Part shown: positions 50,930-64,000 of the stretch, one piece after another
How the letters are laid out: the number at the start of each line of letters is the position of its first letter
Position numbering within the stretch: position 1 is the stretch's first letter
From: Aptenodytes patagonicus
Lineage: Eukaryota; Chordata; Aves; Sphenisciformes; Spheniscidae
Direction of reading: 5' to 3'
Length of the DNA stretch: 64,000 nucleotides
Assembly (NCBI RefSeq): GCF_965638725.1
Contig: NC_134959.1
Location: 11,784,417-11,848,416 of the forward strand
Program-made: the position numbers and the translations under genes
Notes under the pieces: model-generated
Told to the model about the DNA's origin: nothing
The model's input: the letters and a program-made list of their open reading frames with translations, nothing else
Database searches by the model: none

Positions 50930-53900
50930 GTAAGCATTAAACATTATCCTTTGCTCACAATAGTTAAGTAAGTTTGTGTGCTTTCCTAGGATTTTAGAGC
51001 ACTTTATGACCATTCATTCATTAATCCTCATCAAAGAAAGCTGAAGAAAATAAAATGTAGACCAACTTCTCATAAAGTCTGATTATTTTAAACATTAAAG
51101 CTCACACATAATTCCATGCACGTAAGGCGCTCCAGTGCTTGGTTGGCATTGTATCCTATTACAGGAAAACCATCACACAGTGTACTGTAGTGTTTGCAGG
51201 ATTTTTTTTTCCCCACAGCGTTACAGTAAAAGCCGAATATGATGGAAGCAATCTAAGAAGTAATCACAGAAATATATGGGCAACTGCTCTTGAGATGTGG
51301 CATTGAAATACACACTTTACCTGCTTATTTACAAGTTACATGAGCTGTGCAGTAGATCTGGCGTCGGGTGTCGCAAGCAGGCTGGTCCCTGCTGGGATGG
51401 AGTCCTTTTCACTCTGATTCTGGATGTGTTCCTATAGCAACAGTCTACCTATACGACTATAGATAATATTGTAATAGTATCTTATTTTCACGTGCATAAT
51501 CCAGTCTCATGATTCTTTAAAGACTGTAGTCCTTGAAAAAAATTACACAGGTATTCAGCATCTTCAAGTAATCTACAGCAAATCACAGTTAGAAGCAGAA
51601 AGGCTATTGAGGAAATAGAAACTGTGGGAATTGGAGGCAGAAGGTGTAAAGGGGAGAAGAGCCTGTTGGGGTAAATGTCCCTGTTTATTACCCACTCAGT
51701 ATGTTCCCTTAACACTTACAAAAACATTTACGAAGTTCTCTACAGCTTTCTGCTTACAGTGTGAAAACTATTTTGTCGCTGTTTGAATCATTTCTATTGC
51801 GTCTGATTCCACTGTTTATACGTTACCTCTGTCTTCATAGGAAATTATTTCTTTGTCCTAAAATAAAAACCATACAAACACCCTGGACTACAACCTACAC
51901 TTCAAAAAATATGATTTTCTGTAAGCATTCAGTTCTTTGCCTCTATTTCCCTCATGGATAAGCCTTCGCTGGATTTTTTTACTTCAGACGTGCACATTTC
52001 TGTTAAAGGTTTACTTTTCACACGTGATGCTACTGTGTCATTTTTCCCTCTGGACTAACATCTGTGCCTTTGAATTCTTCTAGATGAGAAGTCAGTCATT
52101 TCCTTTCCAGTGATTTAGAGGAGAGGAAAATAAATGTATTTGTATATATATTTTACAAGTGGAAATAAATAGGCCCCTTAGATAAAAACACACCATTCTA
52201 GGCTGTGATGTAAAGTGTGTTAATGTATTTGAGGACAAATGCACTGAATTATAACAAAATAAAAGCTTTTCTTGGTAACTGCTACCCCTATTCTCTCAAC
52301 CTAGATTTGTTCAAAACTGGATGGAAAGACTGTCTGAATATGATTGCATTCCTTACAATCACCAAGCAGATGACGTTCATTCAGGAATATCCCAGAAATA
52401 CAAAGTCTGTAGTAGAGGTTTTCCCTAATCTTATTACTGCAAACCTCCCTTCTCTTAATAGCCCTTGCATTTTGGTATTACAAGAATTACTTTTCACATT
52501 CCGGGCTGACCTGCACCAAGACAAAAATCCTGTTAGAAATCTAGATTTTGCAGAGCTCAGGTTATAAAAGCTTCAGAAAGCAGAAGAATTGCTGAGTTTC
52601 ATTTATCAGGAATCTGGCTATATTTCAAAAAAAATAAGATGCAGAAAGAAAAAGCGTTATGAATACCTCTGTCTATTTGTTTGAACAAGCTTACACTTGT
52701 TAAGCACAGAATTTCTGAGTGTTTTTTCAATCCGATTTAATAATTTAAATGATAGAAACTTGTCTATTAATAGACGATTTGTCAGAGGTAGCCTTTTTGA
52801 ATAGGTGAAGAGAAAGGAGAGGAAACATTGCTTAGTGGTGACCGCTATTTCAGGATTGTACTTCTAATTCTAGCACTGACTCACTATAGCCTTGGAAAGT
52901 TACAGCGCTTTTGTTCTAGAAAATACTGAGTAAAGAAAGGAGCCATTCTGTTCTAATAGCAAACATCCATTTTATTGTAACACTGCCTGGAGTTCATTTA
53001 CAGGAAAAATCCAATGCCTTTGTTCTTTCTCTCTATGCAGCTAATAAGTCTTGCAACTCAGTATTTCCAGTTTCTAGTTCTGCATCTTCCAGTACTATTT
53101 CCCTTATTTGCAGTTACCAAAATATTGAAGTTATCCAGATATCTAGAGTAACTCATACTGGTTTCTGAAAAGAGATTAACTCAATTACATGGGCAGCATA
53201 AAGGCAATGTTTCTCAAATGGAGGAGGAAAAAAGAAAATAGACAGCTGTTCCCTCCCCCACGTCTTCAGCAGGCTATCGGGTGATAGCAAAATGAATCAG
53301 GCTAACACAGAAATCTTAACAGTGTCTGAGAAGACGAATATATCGATGATCGCTTTTACTAGAAACCCAAGCTGTCACTTTTATAGGTGTTACATGCCAC
53401 ACTTCTCTCCAGCTACAGCTGTTCTCATTTCTTCTACAGTTTTAAGTGGGGGATTGGTACTTCATGCCTGATGGACTGGTTTCATCTAGGTAGAATCTGC
53501 ATTAGTTTTGCCCTGAGATTTAATTCCTTAATTGCCGTGTTTTTGTTTCATGCCATTATCAGGAAGTTAAACTTTTTAATCAGAAACTTTCAGCTAGCAC
53601 TTTTAGAATTAGCCAGCTGCATAGGTAAAGGTGTGCCCGTTTTTGCAAGTTTCACTTTTTTGTATGTTACTCTGGTTAGCAGGCTGGGTTCTTTAACAGT
53701 CACATATCAGAGGCTTCTCCTTCATAGCTACAAAATACTTGTTGATGATAAATTTATTTTTTAGTGAAACTCTTACCCAGCCTATGCTTATCCCTCATGC
53801 TGTCAGGAATTTGTGCTTCAAGCCAAACCATCTCAGGTTCTCCAATACCAATGTTTCATTTCACAAGATGGTACTTCGATCTGAGGAGCGTACCACTACA

Positions 53901-55572
53901 GCAGTGGCCTCTTGAGGGATTTGGAGTTAGAAGGCCATCTCATTACCCTGAGTAATCCTTTGTCATCTTGTAACAATTCTCTGCACATAAAAATACTGTC
54001 AAAAAAAGTGTGCTTTTTCAAAATTTAACATATAACTATGTCATCCCCTCTCTTCACAGTATTCCAAAGGACTGCTTAGAAGATGACCAATGTATTTTAA
54101 GTAAATAAAGATGACCAGATACACATTAGTGTTCGGTAGCCACAAGTCCCTTCAAAGCAAGTGAAGCAGCTGGGGTTATTATCTGTGACCTTCTATAGAA
54201 ATATCAGAATCTGGAATTAGAAGCTTTCTTGTAGGTATTTGAGTTTGAAAATATCAAGTGCGTCCCTGAAGAATGCCTGGTCTGGAAGGAGGCTCTAGGT
54301 GTGTCACACTACCCCAAAGTGTTCAGATTTCTGGAAAAGCATCTAACAAAAAGAAGGAGTGCCATGTTCCTTTACGGTTTTTTACAGGATTTTACAGGTT
54401 TTATCAATCTATGTTTGTGTTTGAGTGTTCTCTGGCTTTGCTCTGACGTCTAGTGATCCAATTAAAATTGTTATAGCCACTGTTGTGAATTTCACTGGGC
54501 CTTGGCTTGAGTTTTACCTGAACTTCCTCAGTAATTGTACTAAACAATGCAAACTGCGAGTCTTCTGGTATCTATAGAATGTGACAGGGGTTTGTAGACT
54601 GTCACTGATCAATATTGGGGTTTGCTGCCATGTGTAGGTAAGGAGAGGCTGCATAGCTAAAGATAAGTAAAAACAAAGTAGATAAATGGATTGAAAGGAA
54701 AATGCTATGTATCGTATGTGTATATGTGCACATATAAAATCTGATTCAAAAGAGACTTGTTAGAACTGAACAAGTCTGAGCGAGAATTAATGGCCCACAC
54801 CTGGGAATAAGAGGTGAATTCTCAAGTATCCAGGTTTAGTAACTGCCACACCTGTCCTATATTCCCAAAAGCATAAATGAGGTCTGCAAGGATTTAGATA
54901 GCTTAGCTTCTGAATGCACAGTGCCATGGCTCTTTTCCAAGGCATCATCAGTCACCGCATGAAAATCCCCACCCATAATTACTAGGGCATTATTTGTCAC
55001 GGGGTATACTCTAGTGAAGAACTTTACCTTATTCATATGATATCAAGAAGAGTAAATCGTTTTAGGCCAGACTTCAAATGGTTCTTCAGAACAGAAGCCT
55101 AAAATCAATACCCTTCCAGAAAAGCAATTAAATTGGAGAGGCATAGCTCTGTTTCTTCTTCAGTCTCATGGTGTTGGGAGAATGAGGACACAAACTTCTT
55201 CCTTATCAATGGCTTTATTATTCCCTGCAACCTATATGACCTCTGAAATACCATAAAAAGCTCAGTGAACAGGCACTTGAAAAGAAAAAAGAAACTGAGA
55301 GCTTGTCACCTGGTAGGGGATAGTCCACCTGATTGTTTACTCTGCCTCACTTCTGTTCATAGAAGTGAATACAAAATGAGTTATTTATGCTTGGATCATA
55401 CAAAATATGTGGGAGGACAATCCGAGAAAGTGTATTGGCAATTACAGCATGTCTGTCGTTGACCTCCTGCTACTAACATCTAGGAGAATTTTGTGCTAGA
55501 TGATCAGTGACAGTGATACTCTCATCAGGCAAGTAGAGTCTATCTCGTCCCCAACAGAAAAGAAGTACTTAC

Positions 55573-55641
55573 CTCAATAGTGCCATCCTCCTTCTGGAAA
55601 GTTGCATTTGGTGAGCTAACTGGTTTTTCTTTTTCTGCCTC
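55573..55641 (-). other. Candidate small exon, open for 23 codons
   Basis: On the - strand a tract TTTGCTTCCATTTCAG ends at 55642, and GAG|GTAAGT, a consensus donor, begins at 55572. The 69 nt between are a multiple of three and open in the frame reading EAEKEKPVSSPN to KEDGTIE. The product is not recognised. It lies about 6.6 kb upstream of the CEBPG promoter on the same strand, so it could be an alternative upstream exon, part of an unknown gene or a chance pseudo-exon. Confidence 0.3.
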
Positions 55642-58600
55642 CTGAAATGGAAGCAAATTCCAGAGAAACAGTGGGGCATAGCTCTCTGCTCTTTGGCCCT
55701 GCGTACCTTCTAACATACTATAGACTCCAGAAGAACAAAGCAATTACACTTACACTTGCAGGCACCTGAATATCTCTGTCATAGTGAATTTACCAGACAC
55801 AATCTAGTGTTAGGTTTCTATTGAACATAAACACTGCAGCCAAATTTGTAGAAAAAGCCACTTTGGTAGCATGTCCCAGGGACAACAATGTCACTGGAGA
55901 AGGGTTCATCTGATTTTCTCTCCTCTCAGCACTAACTAGATCAGATTTCCCTCTGATAGTTAGGAGAAGCTTTATGCTCCCTCCATCGCTAGCATGTCCT
56001 TTGAGGTCATGTTTCTGTACCTCACTGGCCTAAAAACCAACTCAGCAAATCTCTGTACAGAGGAAACTCTCCTCATTCTGAGTTGTTTAGCCATTGTGTG
56101 GGGTTTTCCTGCATCAGGCATGATTTATTTGGTCAGAAGTTCTTACACAATTAAGACACCAACTGAAATTATCAGGAATTTTGCCTGAGGCAAGAATTCA
56201 GGATCAGCAATATTACAACAAAGTTGGTGTCGGTGACTTAGAGGGGAACAGCCTGTCTGTGAAAATATGGGACAAAAAAGAGTAACATGCAAAGGAAAAG
56301 TTGATAGGAAAACAGAACACTTCAAAACATACTGAACCTGCTCTCGTAGACTCCCAGCGCTGCATATGCACTGGCAATCGATATAATGCCAGCAGCCACT
56401 TGGCAGAGACTGAGACTTTACTAAAGCGTGGTGGCTTTCCTGAAGACTCTTTCTCTGCATGCCCAGTATTTGCTCAACATACCCATTCCGAAGAGGACTT
56501 TACCAAGCTGCACACAATCGTAGAAACCTTCAAAGTGCACAATAAATGTGGTAAAAGTCACAGTTGTTTGTCCAGGTTTTTGAGGGCCTCCTCCAGGGAG
56601 TACAGGCATTGCTTTGAAGTCACCCACAGTCCCAGTGGAAATGTGGTTTGGCAGTTGGAGAAAAGGACTTTGCTTACCAGGAAATGAAATTCTTTGAGGT
56701 ACGTTGTTTATGTGTACCTTCACCTCACGTCCATCCTCTTTTTCCTCTTGTGTAAAGCCCTTTGACATTAAGGGACTCAGCAGGTGGGACAAAACTGAGG
56801 AGTGTAGCACACGTGCTGGTCTTTTCCTTCCTATGAACAGAATGAAGGCAGGATGAGTGCACACGGGGGTATGTGTACTCCTAGCAGGAATATGCACATA
56901 GGCAGCCAGTCCCAGAGAACTCCAGCTATGAGAGACTACCTTACGCTAACAAGCTAACGTGGGATGTTGTGCTACACTGGTGCCATAAATAACTGGAAAG
57001 CCTTGGGCACAAATGCCAATGCCTTATGCATTTGGTTTTTATGTTTATAACAAAATATTTCATTTGTGTGAACACTGTCTTAGTGTAGGGACATTTATTC
57101 AACACTAGTGTATGGCATCAGGAGAGAATACTGCAGCATATTCTGAAACAGTCTATATGTCTTTGGCTTTCATCATGTGAAGGCACACTACCTGTGGCCA
57201 TAAGTGTAGTGAGAGTTCACAGACGGTTCTCAGATGCTTCATGCTATAGCAGTGTTGGTAGCTGAGCTATGGGAAAACTGAGAAGCGTGCATGCTTTTAC
57301 TTTCTTTCTGAGTTTTTAAATGGATTTCTGGAAAGATTTTCAGTAGGCTTAAAATTTGATACATGTTGCATGTTCTGATACTCTACCAAGAGATGGATTT
57401 TTTTAGCCCTGACCAAAATATGTAGATCCAAGGACTTAGAAGTATTTCAGTGCTGCAAGGGAGATTTGACTGAATAGCTGTGAGCCCACTGAAACAAATA
57501 GGCAAGGGGCACTGGGGCAAAGTCTGGCTTCCTGAAGACTGAGTTTGCAGTTGACGTGTCAGAAGACCAGAGCTCTACCCACAGCATTTCCCACAGTTTG
57601 AACATTTAGCCTTTTGTCATAATAGGGACACAGATATTTAGGGTTTGATTGTCTTCCATAAAATACAGGCACCAGTTTTTGCATATCCAGTGGAATCAGC
57701 AGCTGAGCTTGCACGGCTATGTACAAGGGGCAACTATAGTTAGGAGACCCAGAGTGTCTTGCACTTCCATAAAAAGGAAGGAAACAGGAGCCTCAAACTT
57801 TTATCAATGACATGCTGAGCTAAGTAAGTGATGTTTATTTCAGTTTATTAATAAAGGAGAAAAGCAATTCCCATGTGGTCTAGGCTCTACCATAGATGCA
57901 AATGATCTCTTGATGACTTAAGTTAAATGTAAATGATCCATAAGCCCTGCACGTAGTTATATAAATACTTCCATCTACTAAGCCTTTCTAAAAGGCCCCA
58001 GAACATTCACGCTGGTGTGGAATAGCCCCCTTTTTAATGGAAAATACTGACCCACTATCAGCTGTACTGTCTTATCCAACCTAAATACCAGCTGTTGTTG
58101 GCTGTGGTAACTGCCAGCAATTGTTTCTCTGACAGGGAGCAACAGGGTTCTGTGCTGAGTTACACTTTTCTGTCCTTCTCTTTTGGCAGCTGAGTGTCAG
58201 ATTGCAGACAACCAGCATGGATTCATCCTCACCATGCTGGGGGTTCTGTGGCATGCAGGTTTTTAAATCATCATCTTCCTTTTAAAATCATACATTTTAG
58301 TAAAATAAAATCCAGTACTGTAGCACCCAACACTAAAACATGTTGCATGAATTCTTTTTAGAACCATGCAACTCATGTAATTAAGAATCTAGAATTTTTG
58401 CCTGCTTTTAAAGAATATAGGAGTTGTTTTTCTAAAATTAAATTTATCTTTGCCATGTTAAATCTCACTTTGTGTTGTATTTACCACGCTTATGTCATAA
58501 ATGTGAGCAGTTTGTACTGCTCATATTACCCATTAATAGAATGTTGGGGTTTGTTAAGGAATGTAGGATTTCTGCTCATATTAATATATTACATGTAATT

Positions 58601-60686
58601 TGCATAAAATTAGCATCTAGTTTAATTGTTTAGGACTGAAAGAATTATTCAGAGTGAATAATTTAGATTCCAAAAATTTATTCCCATTTTCTATCTTTAA
58701 TTACAGCAGTAGAAGGAAAAAAATTAAACATTTTTGCAGTATGGGAACCCAATTCATAGCTGGTTCATTTTTTACTTAGAAACACAAGTAGTTTGCAAGG
58801 ACTTTTTGTTTGGAATTAGAAATCTCTCTCTCAGCCCTGGGTTCTTCCTGAATGATTAGCTTTGATTATACTTAGCGCCACTATTAACTATATGGCCATG
58901 TAAGTCACATGACATTGTTGCTACCTCCTAGCTGAAGGGCAGTGCCTTTTCAGCATTGCTTTATGAGGATTTAGATATCAAAACATCCTGCAAACAGCCT
59001 AGCACTGTCACTGGCTTTTTACTTTCTGAAATATTATTGCAAACAAAATATCATTTTTATGCTTCCATAAAATGAATGAAAAAGATGATGGCTTCCTTCG
59101 AAAAAAGTCTTCTGATTTTATTCATATGAATTCCAATAATATTTATTTAAAGCAGTCTTGTAGCTCAGCTGTCAGCTGCCTTTAAAATCTAAGCAGAAGG
59201 AATGGTTTGTTCCAAGCATCATAACTTGAGGTAGCCAGTCCTGTTTCCTCTAAAAATTTGAAATGTCCTTGTAACCTCCCAACTTTAGTTTCTAGATTTT
59301 TACGGGACTGTGATCCTTTCAGGAAAAACCTACTGATCGTTAGACTCACCTGGTTTGTGATTAACTCTTATTGCAGTTAAGGTAAAGACTAGTTTTACCT
59401 AGAGCATAAGATTCCAGTTTGAACAGAAAAATGTAAATGCAAAGGTCTTGTGCAGTGGCGACTAATGTCTCCTTATTTTTATGAAGAGAACCAGCATGCT
59501 GAATGTTACTGTGTGCAACCTCTCTTTCTATGAAGGCTTAGAAGGCAGAATAGGTGTTACTGCAGCAGGCAGGAGTGCCAGGTCCTTTCGCTGGATGTTT
59601 TCCAGTGACCTTTGAAATCCCTGCAGAGAATGAGGGCCATTTCTCACATCACCCGCCAGTGGTTGCAGGAGAGCCGGTGCTGCCCCATCAGCCTGCTGCA
59701 TGGTCAGTCTTGAGGCGAAATCACTCTGTGCTGGATCACCGTGCTGCAGATGGGAACTTCAGCACCATATGCCAGCTCATAAGCGTAAGCTGCCTCTTAA
59801 GTCTCATCTTCATGCAGTGGTTATTCTTAGGAGAGTCAGGGAAATCCTGATGCCAGAAGTATCACTATTATTAACAAAACTGCAATCATTTTCAAGCTGA
59901 GATTGCTTCTGACTTGCCTCCTTCCTTTGTGCGTCTGTTGTTGCCTGGTGCTGGCAGTTGCTTTGATCATGGTTTGGATTCATTGGTGATGTCACCAAGT
60001 GACTCTAAGAACTTTGCAGAGCTTCCTTGTGACTCCCTTCCCTCTAACTGCCTTTGACATTTTTCATTTAGTAGGCCAACTCCTGCTTAGATTACTCATG
60101 CCAGTAATCCCTGGGCTAGTAGTGGGATAATTAGAGAAAGCTGAGTTTAGCTCAACAGGGAGGTCCAATTTTCAGATACAAGATGGCATCCACACTATGC
60201 AGTAAAAGTGCTTTCTATTAGTATAGAGTCAATACTTATAAAAACCGACATTTTAAAATATGAGTCAAGTATGGCCCCAAATGTTTCTGCCATCGAAGTC
60301 AAATGCTTTATGACATTAATAAAAGAAGGGTTGCACCAAAGGTGTATTATCTTCATGTTTGCAGGTCTTAGTCCTTAATTCCATAGATACTTTGAGCATC
60401 GAATATTTGCAGGCTGGGAAGCAAAAACTATGAGCTACTGGGTAGTGAGGCTATCCCATTGTCTGACTTGTGAATCACACAATAGCTTCAATGTAAAAGA
60501 AGTGCAAGAAGCCCACCAGATCCTTGAGTTCTCTGAGAGGCCTCGTGCAGTTCTCATCCTGCTGAAGCCTGCCATGGAATGTGTTCATCTGTGGAACGAC
60601 AGCATGAGGCTTTCATAACCGTACTATACTGCAAAATCTAACTTTCTACCACATTTTTACTCTTTAATTTTGATCCTTGTAACAAT

Positions 60687-60702
60687 CTCCCCTAAAGGGG
60701 AG
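60687..60702. repeat. Near-palindrome, 7-bp arms
   Basis: CTCCCCT and AGGGGAG flank AA. It lies 27 nt before the longer hairpin at 60729. Confidence 0.6.
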
Positions 60703-60728
60703 TAAAGTTGATTTAGAGAGGACAAGAA

Positions 60729-60765
60729 CATAGAACTTAGTCCGTGTCAGGGACTAAGTTTTGTG
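60729..60765 (+). repeat. 15-bp hairpin
   Basis: AACTTAGTCC at 60734-60743 and GGACTAAGTT at 60751-60760 pair perfectly around a 7-nt loop. In RNA of the + strand the stem extends to 15 pairs (60729-60743 with 60751-60765), two of them G-U. The stem is shorter than usual for a microRNA precursor. Confidence 0.6.
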
Positions 60766-63700
60766 ACAGATGTGTCATGTGCTAAAATATATAATTGAAA
60801 TGGCATGACTCTATTTTTATAAGCTGGTCTTCCTCTTCCTTTCCAGTCCCATCGCTCCCACTTTTCATATCTTGTTCTTCTGATTGTAAATTCTTTGTGT
60901 AGCAAAGGGTCTTTTTCTATACTTCTGGAAAGTGCCTAACATATTTTGGTATTTCCATAATATGAATCTTTTTATTTTTGCAGGTATGCCCAGAATAATG
61001 TCCACAGTGCAAACAAGAACTACTTAGAAAGAGTGATGAAGCCTGAGCCATGCTGTACCATCTTCTTTTTGAAAGTCTTCTGAGGTCAGCAAAAAGTAAT
61101 ATCTAAAACAGTGGCAAGGTTCCTCATTACTTAAGTAGCCTTCTCAGAATGTATTAGCCCATCTTTGTAAACGTACCTTCTGAAAACTGGATGATTTGGG
61201 ATTGACTATACATGGTCTCCTTACACATTGCTAAAGTTATGCTTACCCCAAAAAACTACCTTTTGCATTAAAAGAACAGGTGTGAATAATGTTACAGGAT
61301 GACTACATGAATATTTTCAAAGGATTAATGCAAAGTCAGAACACGTATAATAGACAAACAAGGGTATTTTCTTCTTGTGTGATTCAGTGTTACATTGCAG
61401 CGTTCACATAGGTGTGCTCTGGAACAGTTACCAATATACGTGCTTAGCCTTAGCTGCTACTTTAGTTAGTATTGCAAATGAGTATTTTTAGGAGGAGCTG
61501 ATAATCATAGTACGCTTTGGGTATCACAGTGAATTACTCATACAAGTGAGGAGGTGCTATTGCTCTAACTAGCAGGATTTTGTTAAATAGTGATGCTAAC
61601 CCAGGTGTGCAGTCCAGCTGACTTTATGCATGACAAGACTATTGAGACCCTGTTATTTCGGTATCTAGTCTTAGGTGCAGTTCAGGACATTGAGATTTGT
61701 AAGCTTAAGTCCCCTGTGTAGCTCATGTAGGCACTTTGAGAGCATCTAAATTAAATGCTTGAAGTTGGTGTCACCTGTGTGCAAACACAGGTACAAGCTA
61801 TGTTCCAGTTTTCTGGTTTTACAAGGAGGTTAAATCTCCCTTTTTGGATTACGTCTTGGATGATGCCATGAGAAGTAGCCAGCCGTATTCTAAGAGCTAT
61901 AATCTTCAGAGAGTATTTTGAGAACACTTCCCCTAAAAGCAGAGTTGGGAATTGAGTTTGGAGTGTCATAACTACCCTATTACTACTCTGCTGCATAATT
62001 TGTATGCCAGCTAAGGGGCTGCACCAGCTCCTACTCAGATCAATGAGAGTCTTCAATTCAATAGACTAGGAGTCAGGTCTAGAAAAAAAAAAACCAACGT
62101 TATTTCCTATATGCTCCCTTAAGGATACAATGGCAAAAATCAAAAAGAAAAGAATGACATTTTCTTGGCAGTTCACTTCAGAAATAAATTTATTTCAAGA
62201 TAAAAGTTAATTTAACTTTTCCATAAAAAAAAAATTAAAAATAGCAAGGAAGTGTATGAAAAATAAAATGTTTAATTTGTAGGGAAGCAGTAGTCAAACT
62301 TTTGCACGCTCATTGGTTGTGATATTAGCTCAGGACATAGGAGAGATGAAATTCTCAGCTTTGCTGCTTATTTCTTGTGTGGCCTTGGCAAGTCATTCCG
62401 TCTCCCGGCTCTCTAGCTGGGAAATAGAGAGTAACAACACTGCTCCACCTCCCAGGGAGATGTTAAGCATGAATGAATTAAAGATCGTGAGCTATTCATG
62501 ATGAGAGAAACCAGTGAAGTTTGTAAGGTAGACAGAAGATTGGAAAGTAAATTCAGGTGTGAAAGAAGGGAGGTTATTGTTTAGTCTGAGGTAAAAGACT
62601 AGAGAGAGAATGGATGATTTGTGGACAGGCCAAATACTGAGCAAAGAGATAACTGATGCATACCAGCAGGAGGACTGTAAGCATGATTTGGGGAAGTCTT
62701 GAGGCAAAGGTGATGGCCTAATACTGCAGAAGAAAACAGTAAAGTAAGAGGTGAGGAGCAATACTATCACATCCTTTTTTTGTGGTATTTCAACTGTATG
62801 TTCTTTGGAACGGAACTTAATCCTGTATCTAAAAAGCATTCGGAATATTCTGGGCACCATGAATATGGTCAGTGAAATATGGTCCTACCTATAAAAGAGG
62901 AACTATGTATGTAATGGCTCATTAACCATGCAAAAATTGTGAACGGATAAACCACTTTTACTTACAACTTCACAGACTGATTGTACATGATTACAGGTGA
63001 CAAGTTGGAAACAGATTGGGTTATGAGCACCATTTGAGTGGAGGTGAGCAGTAACCAGGCAAAGGGAAGTGAAAAGATGCTCCCAGTCAGCTAGCTTGGT
63101 AATTGCAAAGGACTGAGCTCTCAGGAGAGGAGCCAGAAGTCAGTAGGGCACAAGGACAGCAAGGGTTGAGGACATGGTCATAGAGACCCTGAAGACAAGG
63201 AGAATGATACGAAAAGGGAAAAGGAAGATAGCATGGATTTGAGTTGGTTCACCTTGGAGTTGTAAACAGTGTTTCTCCAAAGGAGAAAAGCTGTAATGAT
63301 AAGTAATTAAATCATCTGTCATTGGACCAAACTGCACATCGAAAATGGTAATCAGTTGCCTTGCCCAGCTGAAGGGAAGGTCTTGGTTGACTTGTCATAC
63401 CATGCTGCATATTGATCTACCGGCCTCCAAGGCTTTGGCACATAAAGCCTTTTCCTTTGAAAATTGTCATGTGTGGCGGCTTTTATGTGCAGTATCATGT
63501 TTCCCCTTCCTGGGGTAGAAAACATAGGAGAGGGGATAAGTTTGTGTTTCATTACACCACAAGAAGTAAGATGGTAGATTGCCAGCTCTTTATTCGCATA
63601 GGAAACTACTGCTGCTCCATCCCTGCCTACTCCCCTGATGCACTCAGGGCACAGCACTACACCCAGCTGAGGATAACGACCCCTTGTCACTTCCAGGACA

Positions 63701-64000
63701 GCCATACTGTCCTTTCTGCTCCACAGTGCCCATCCCTGCCCTAGCCAAATCTGCCTCCTTTCCCCCCCACCCCTTCTGCAGGTGGGAGAGAGGAGAGGTT
63801 GGGCCGTCCTGGCATTCACCCCAAGAAGTTTTGCATGCAGACAGGACATTCTGGAGCGTTGTCAGTAGCAATGAAATACTCTAGTTTAACAAGGTAGTAA
63901 AATAAATGTGTAATAGCACTCTTGATTCTTAACAGGGCTGCCACATGCCATGTTCTGTACATACTTCCGAGCTGTTGGATCAGAAAGCAGAGCGCTGGGC

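Larger units (their letters stand above)
49831..64000. other. Upstream flank of CEBPG, probably gap towards CEBPA
   Basis: In human, CEBPA lies on this side of CEBPG in divergent orientation; no C/EBP alpha coding sequence is in this window. The region is AT-rich and I recognise no CR1 in it. Three exon-like segments with good splice signals (50253-50436 and 50868-50929 on +, 55573-55641 on -) and hairpins near 60.7 kb are listed apart. The other open frames, up to about 165 codons (for example 63352-63849 on -), show no family similarity. Confidence 0.7.

Noticed and set aside
51827-51857. A 31-nt segment on the - strand bounded by TTTTATTTTAG and GAG|GTAACG
   Set aside because: Too short and isolated; splice-like pairs of this kind occur often by chance in AT-rich DNA.
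56421-56897. Open frame of 158 codons on the - strand
   Set aside because: No recognisable domain, overlapped by an open frame on the + strand, and no convincing splice or promoter context.
63352-63849. Open frame of 165 codons on the - strand near the window end
   Set aside because: Composition is not persuasive, there is no known motif, and other frames are open over the same bases.
1-64000. tRNA genes, CRISPR arrays, LTR elements, prokaryotic-type systems
   Set aside because: I looked for T-arm GTTCGA cores, regular spacer arrays, and LTR ends, and saw none; the window is vertebrate.

Overview
The window reads as an ordinary stretch of a bird nuclear chromosome (AT-rich introns, few interspersed repeats, no SINEs). 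The repeats I can recognise are CR1 LINEs, whose 3' tails are short runs of the octamer ATTCTATG, typical of birds. Three protein-coding exons on the + strand match the last three exons of PEPD (prolidase, Xaa-Pro dipeptidase). One intact 150-codon frame on the - strand is CEBPG (C/EBP gamma). The two genes are convergent, tail to tail, as PEPD and CEBPG are in human.

Layout. 1-16322: PEPD intron with a truncated CR1 and a CR1 remnant; no upstream PEPD exon found. 16323-16507, 28684-28875 and 37117-37266: the last three PEPD coding exons, carrying three of the five metal ligands, separated by introns of 12.2 and 8.2 kb that hold three CR1 fragments. 37335: PEPD poly(A) signal. 37360-41480: spacer between the two 3' ends. 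41470-43657: CEBPG exon 2 (long 3'UTR, CDS, short leader). 43658-48974: CEBPG intron with an old CR1. 48370-49830: a CpG island with CEBPG exon 1, its splice donor, CCAAT boxes, and two ATF4-C/EBP composite sites (TGATGCAAT). 49200-64000: sequence upstream of CEBPG, probably the gap towards CEBPA, which is not in the window. It has no recognisable gene, but a few exon-like segments with good splice sites and some hairpins.

The genes are not an operon. PEPD is a metabolic enzyme (collagen and proline recycling) and CEBPG a bZIP factor known to pair with ATF4 in the amino-acid and stress response. The most interesting signals are regulatory or structural: paired composite stress elements and mirror-image TATA-like motifs in the CEBPG promoter, a minimal start-stop uORF in the CEBPG leader, a clean 23-bp microinversion inside a CR1, short local duplications around the CEBPG 3'UTR, and candidate unannotated exons upstream of CEBPG. 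I found no convincing novel protein system.
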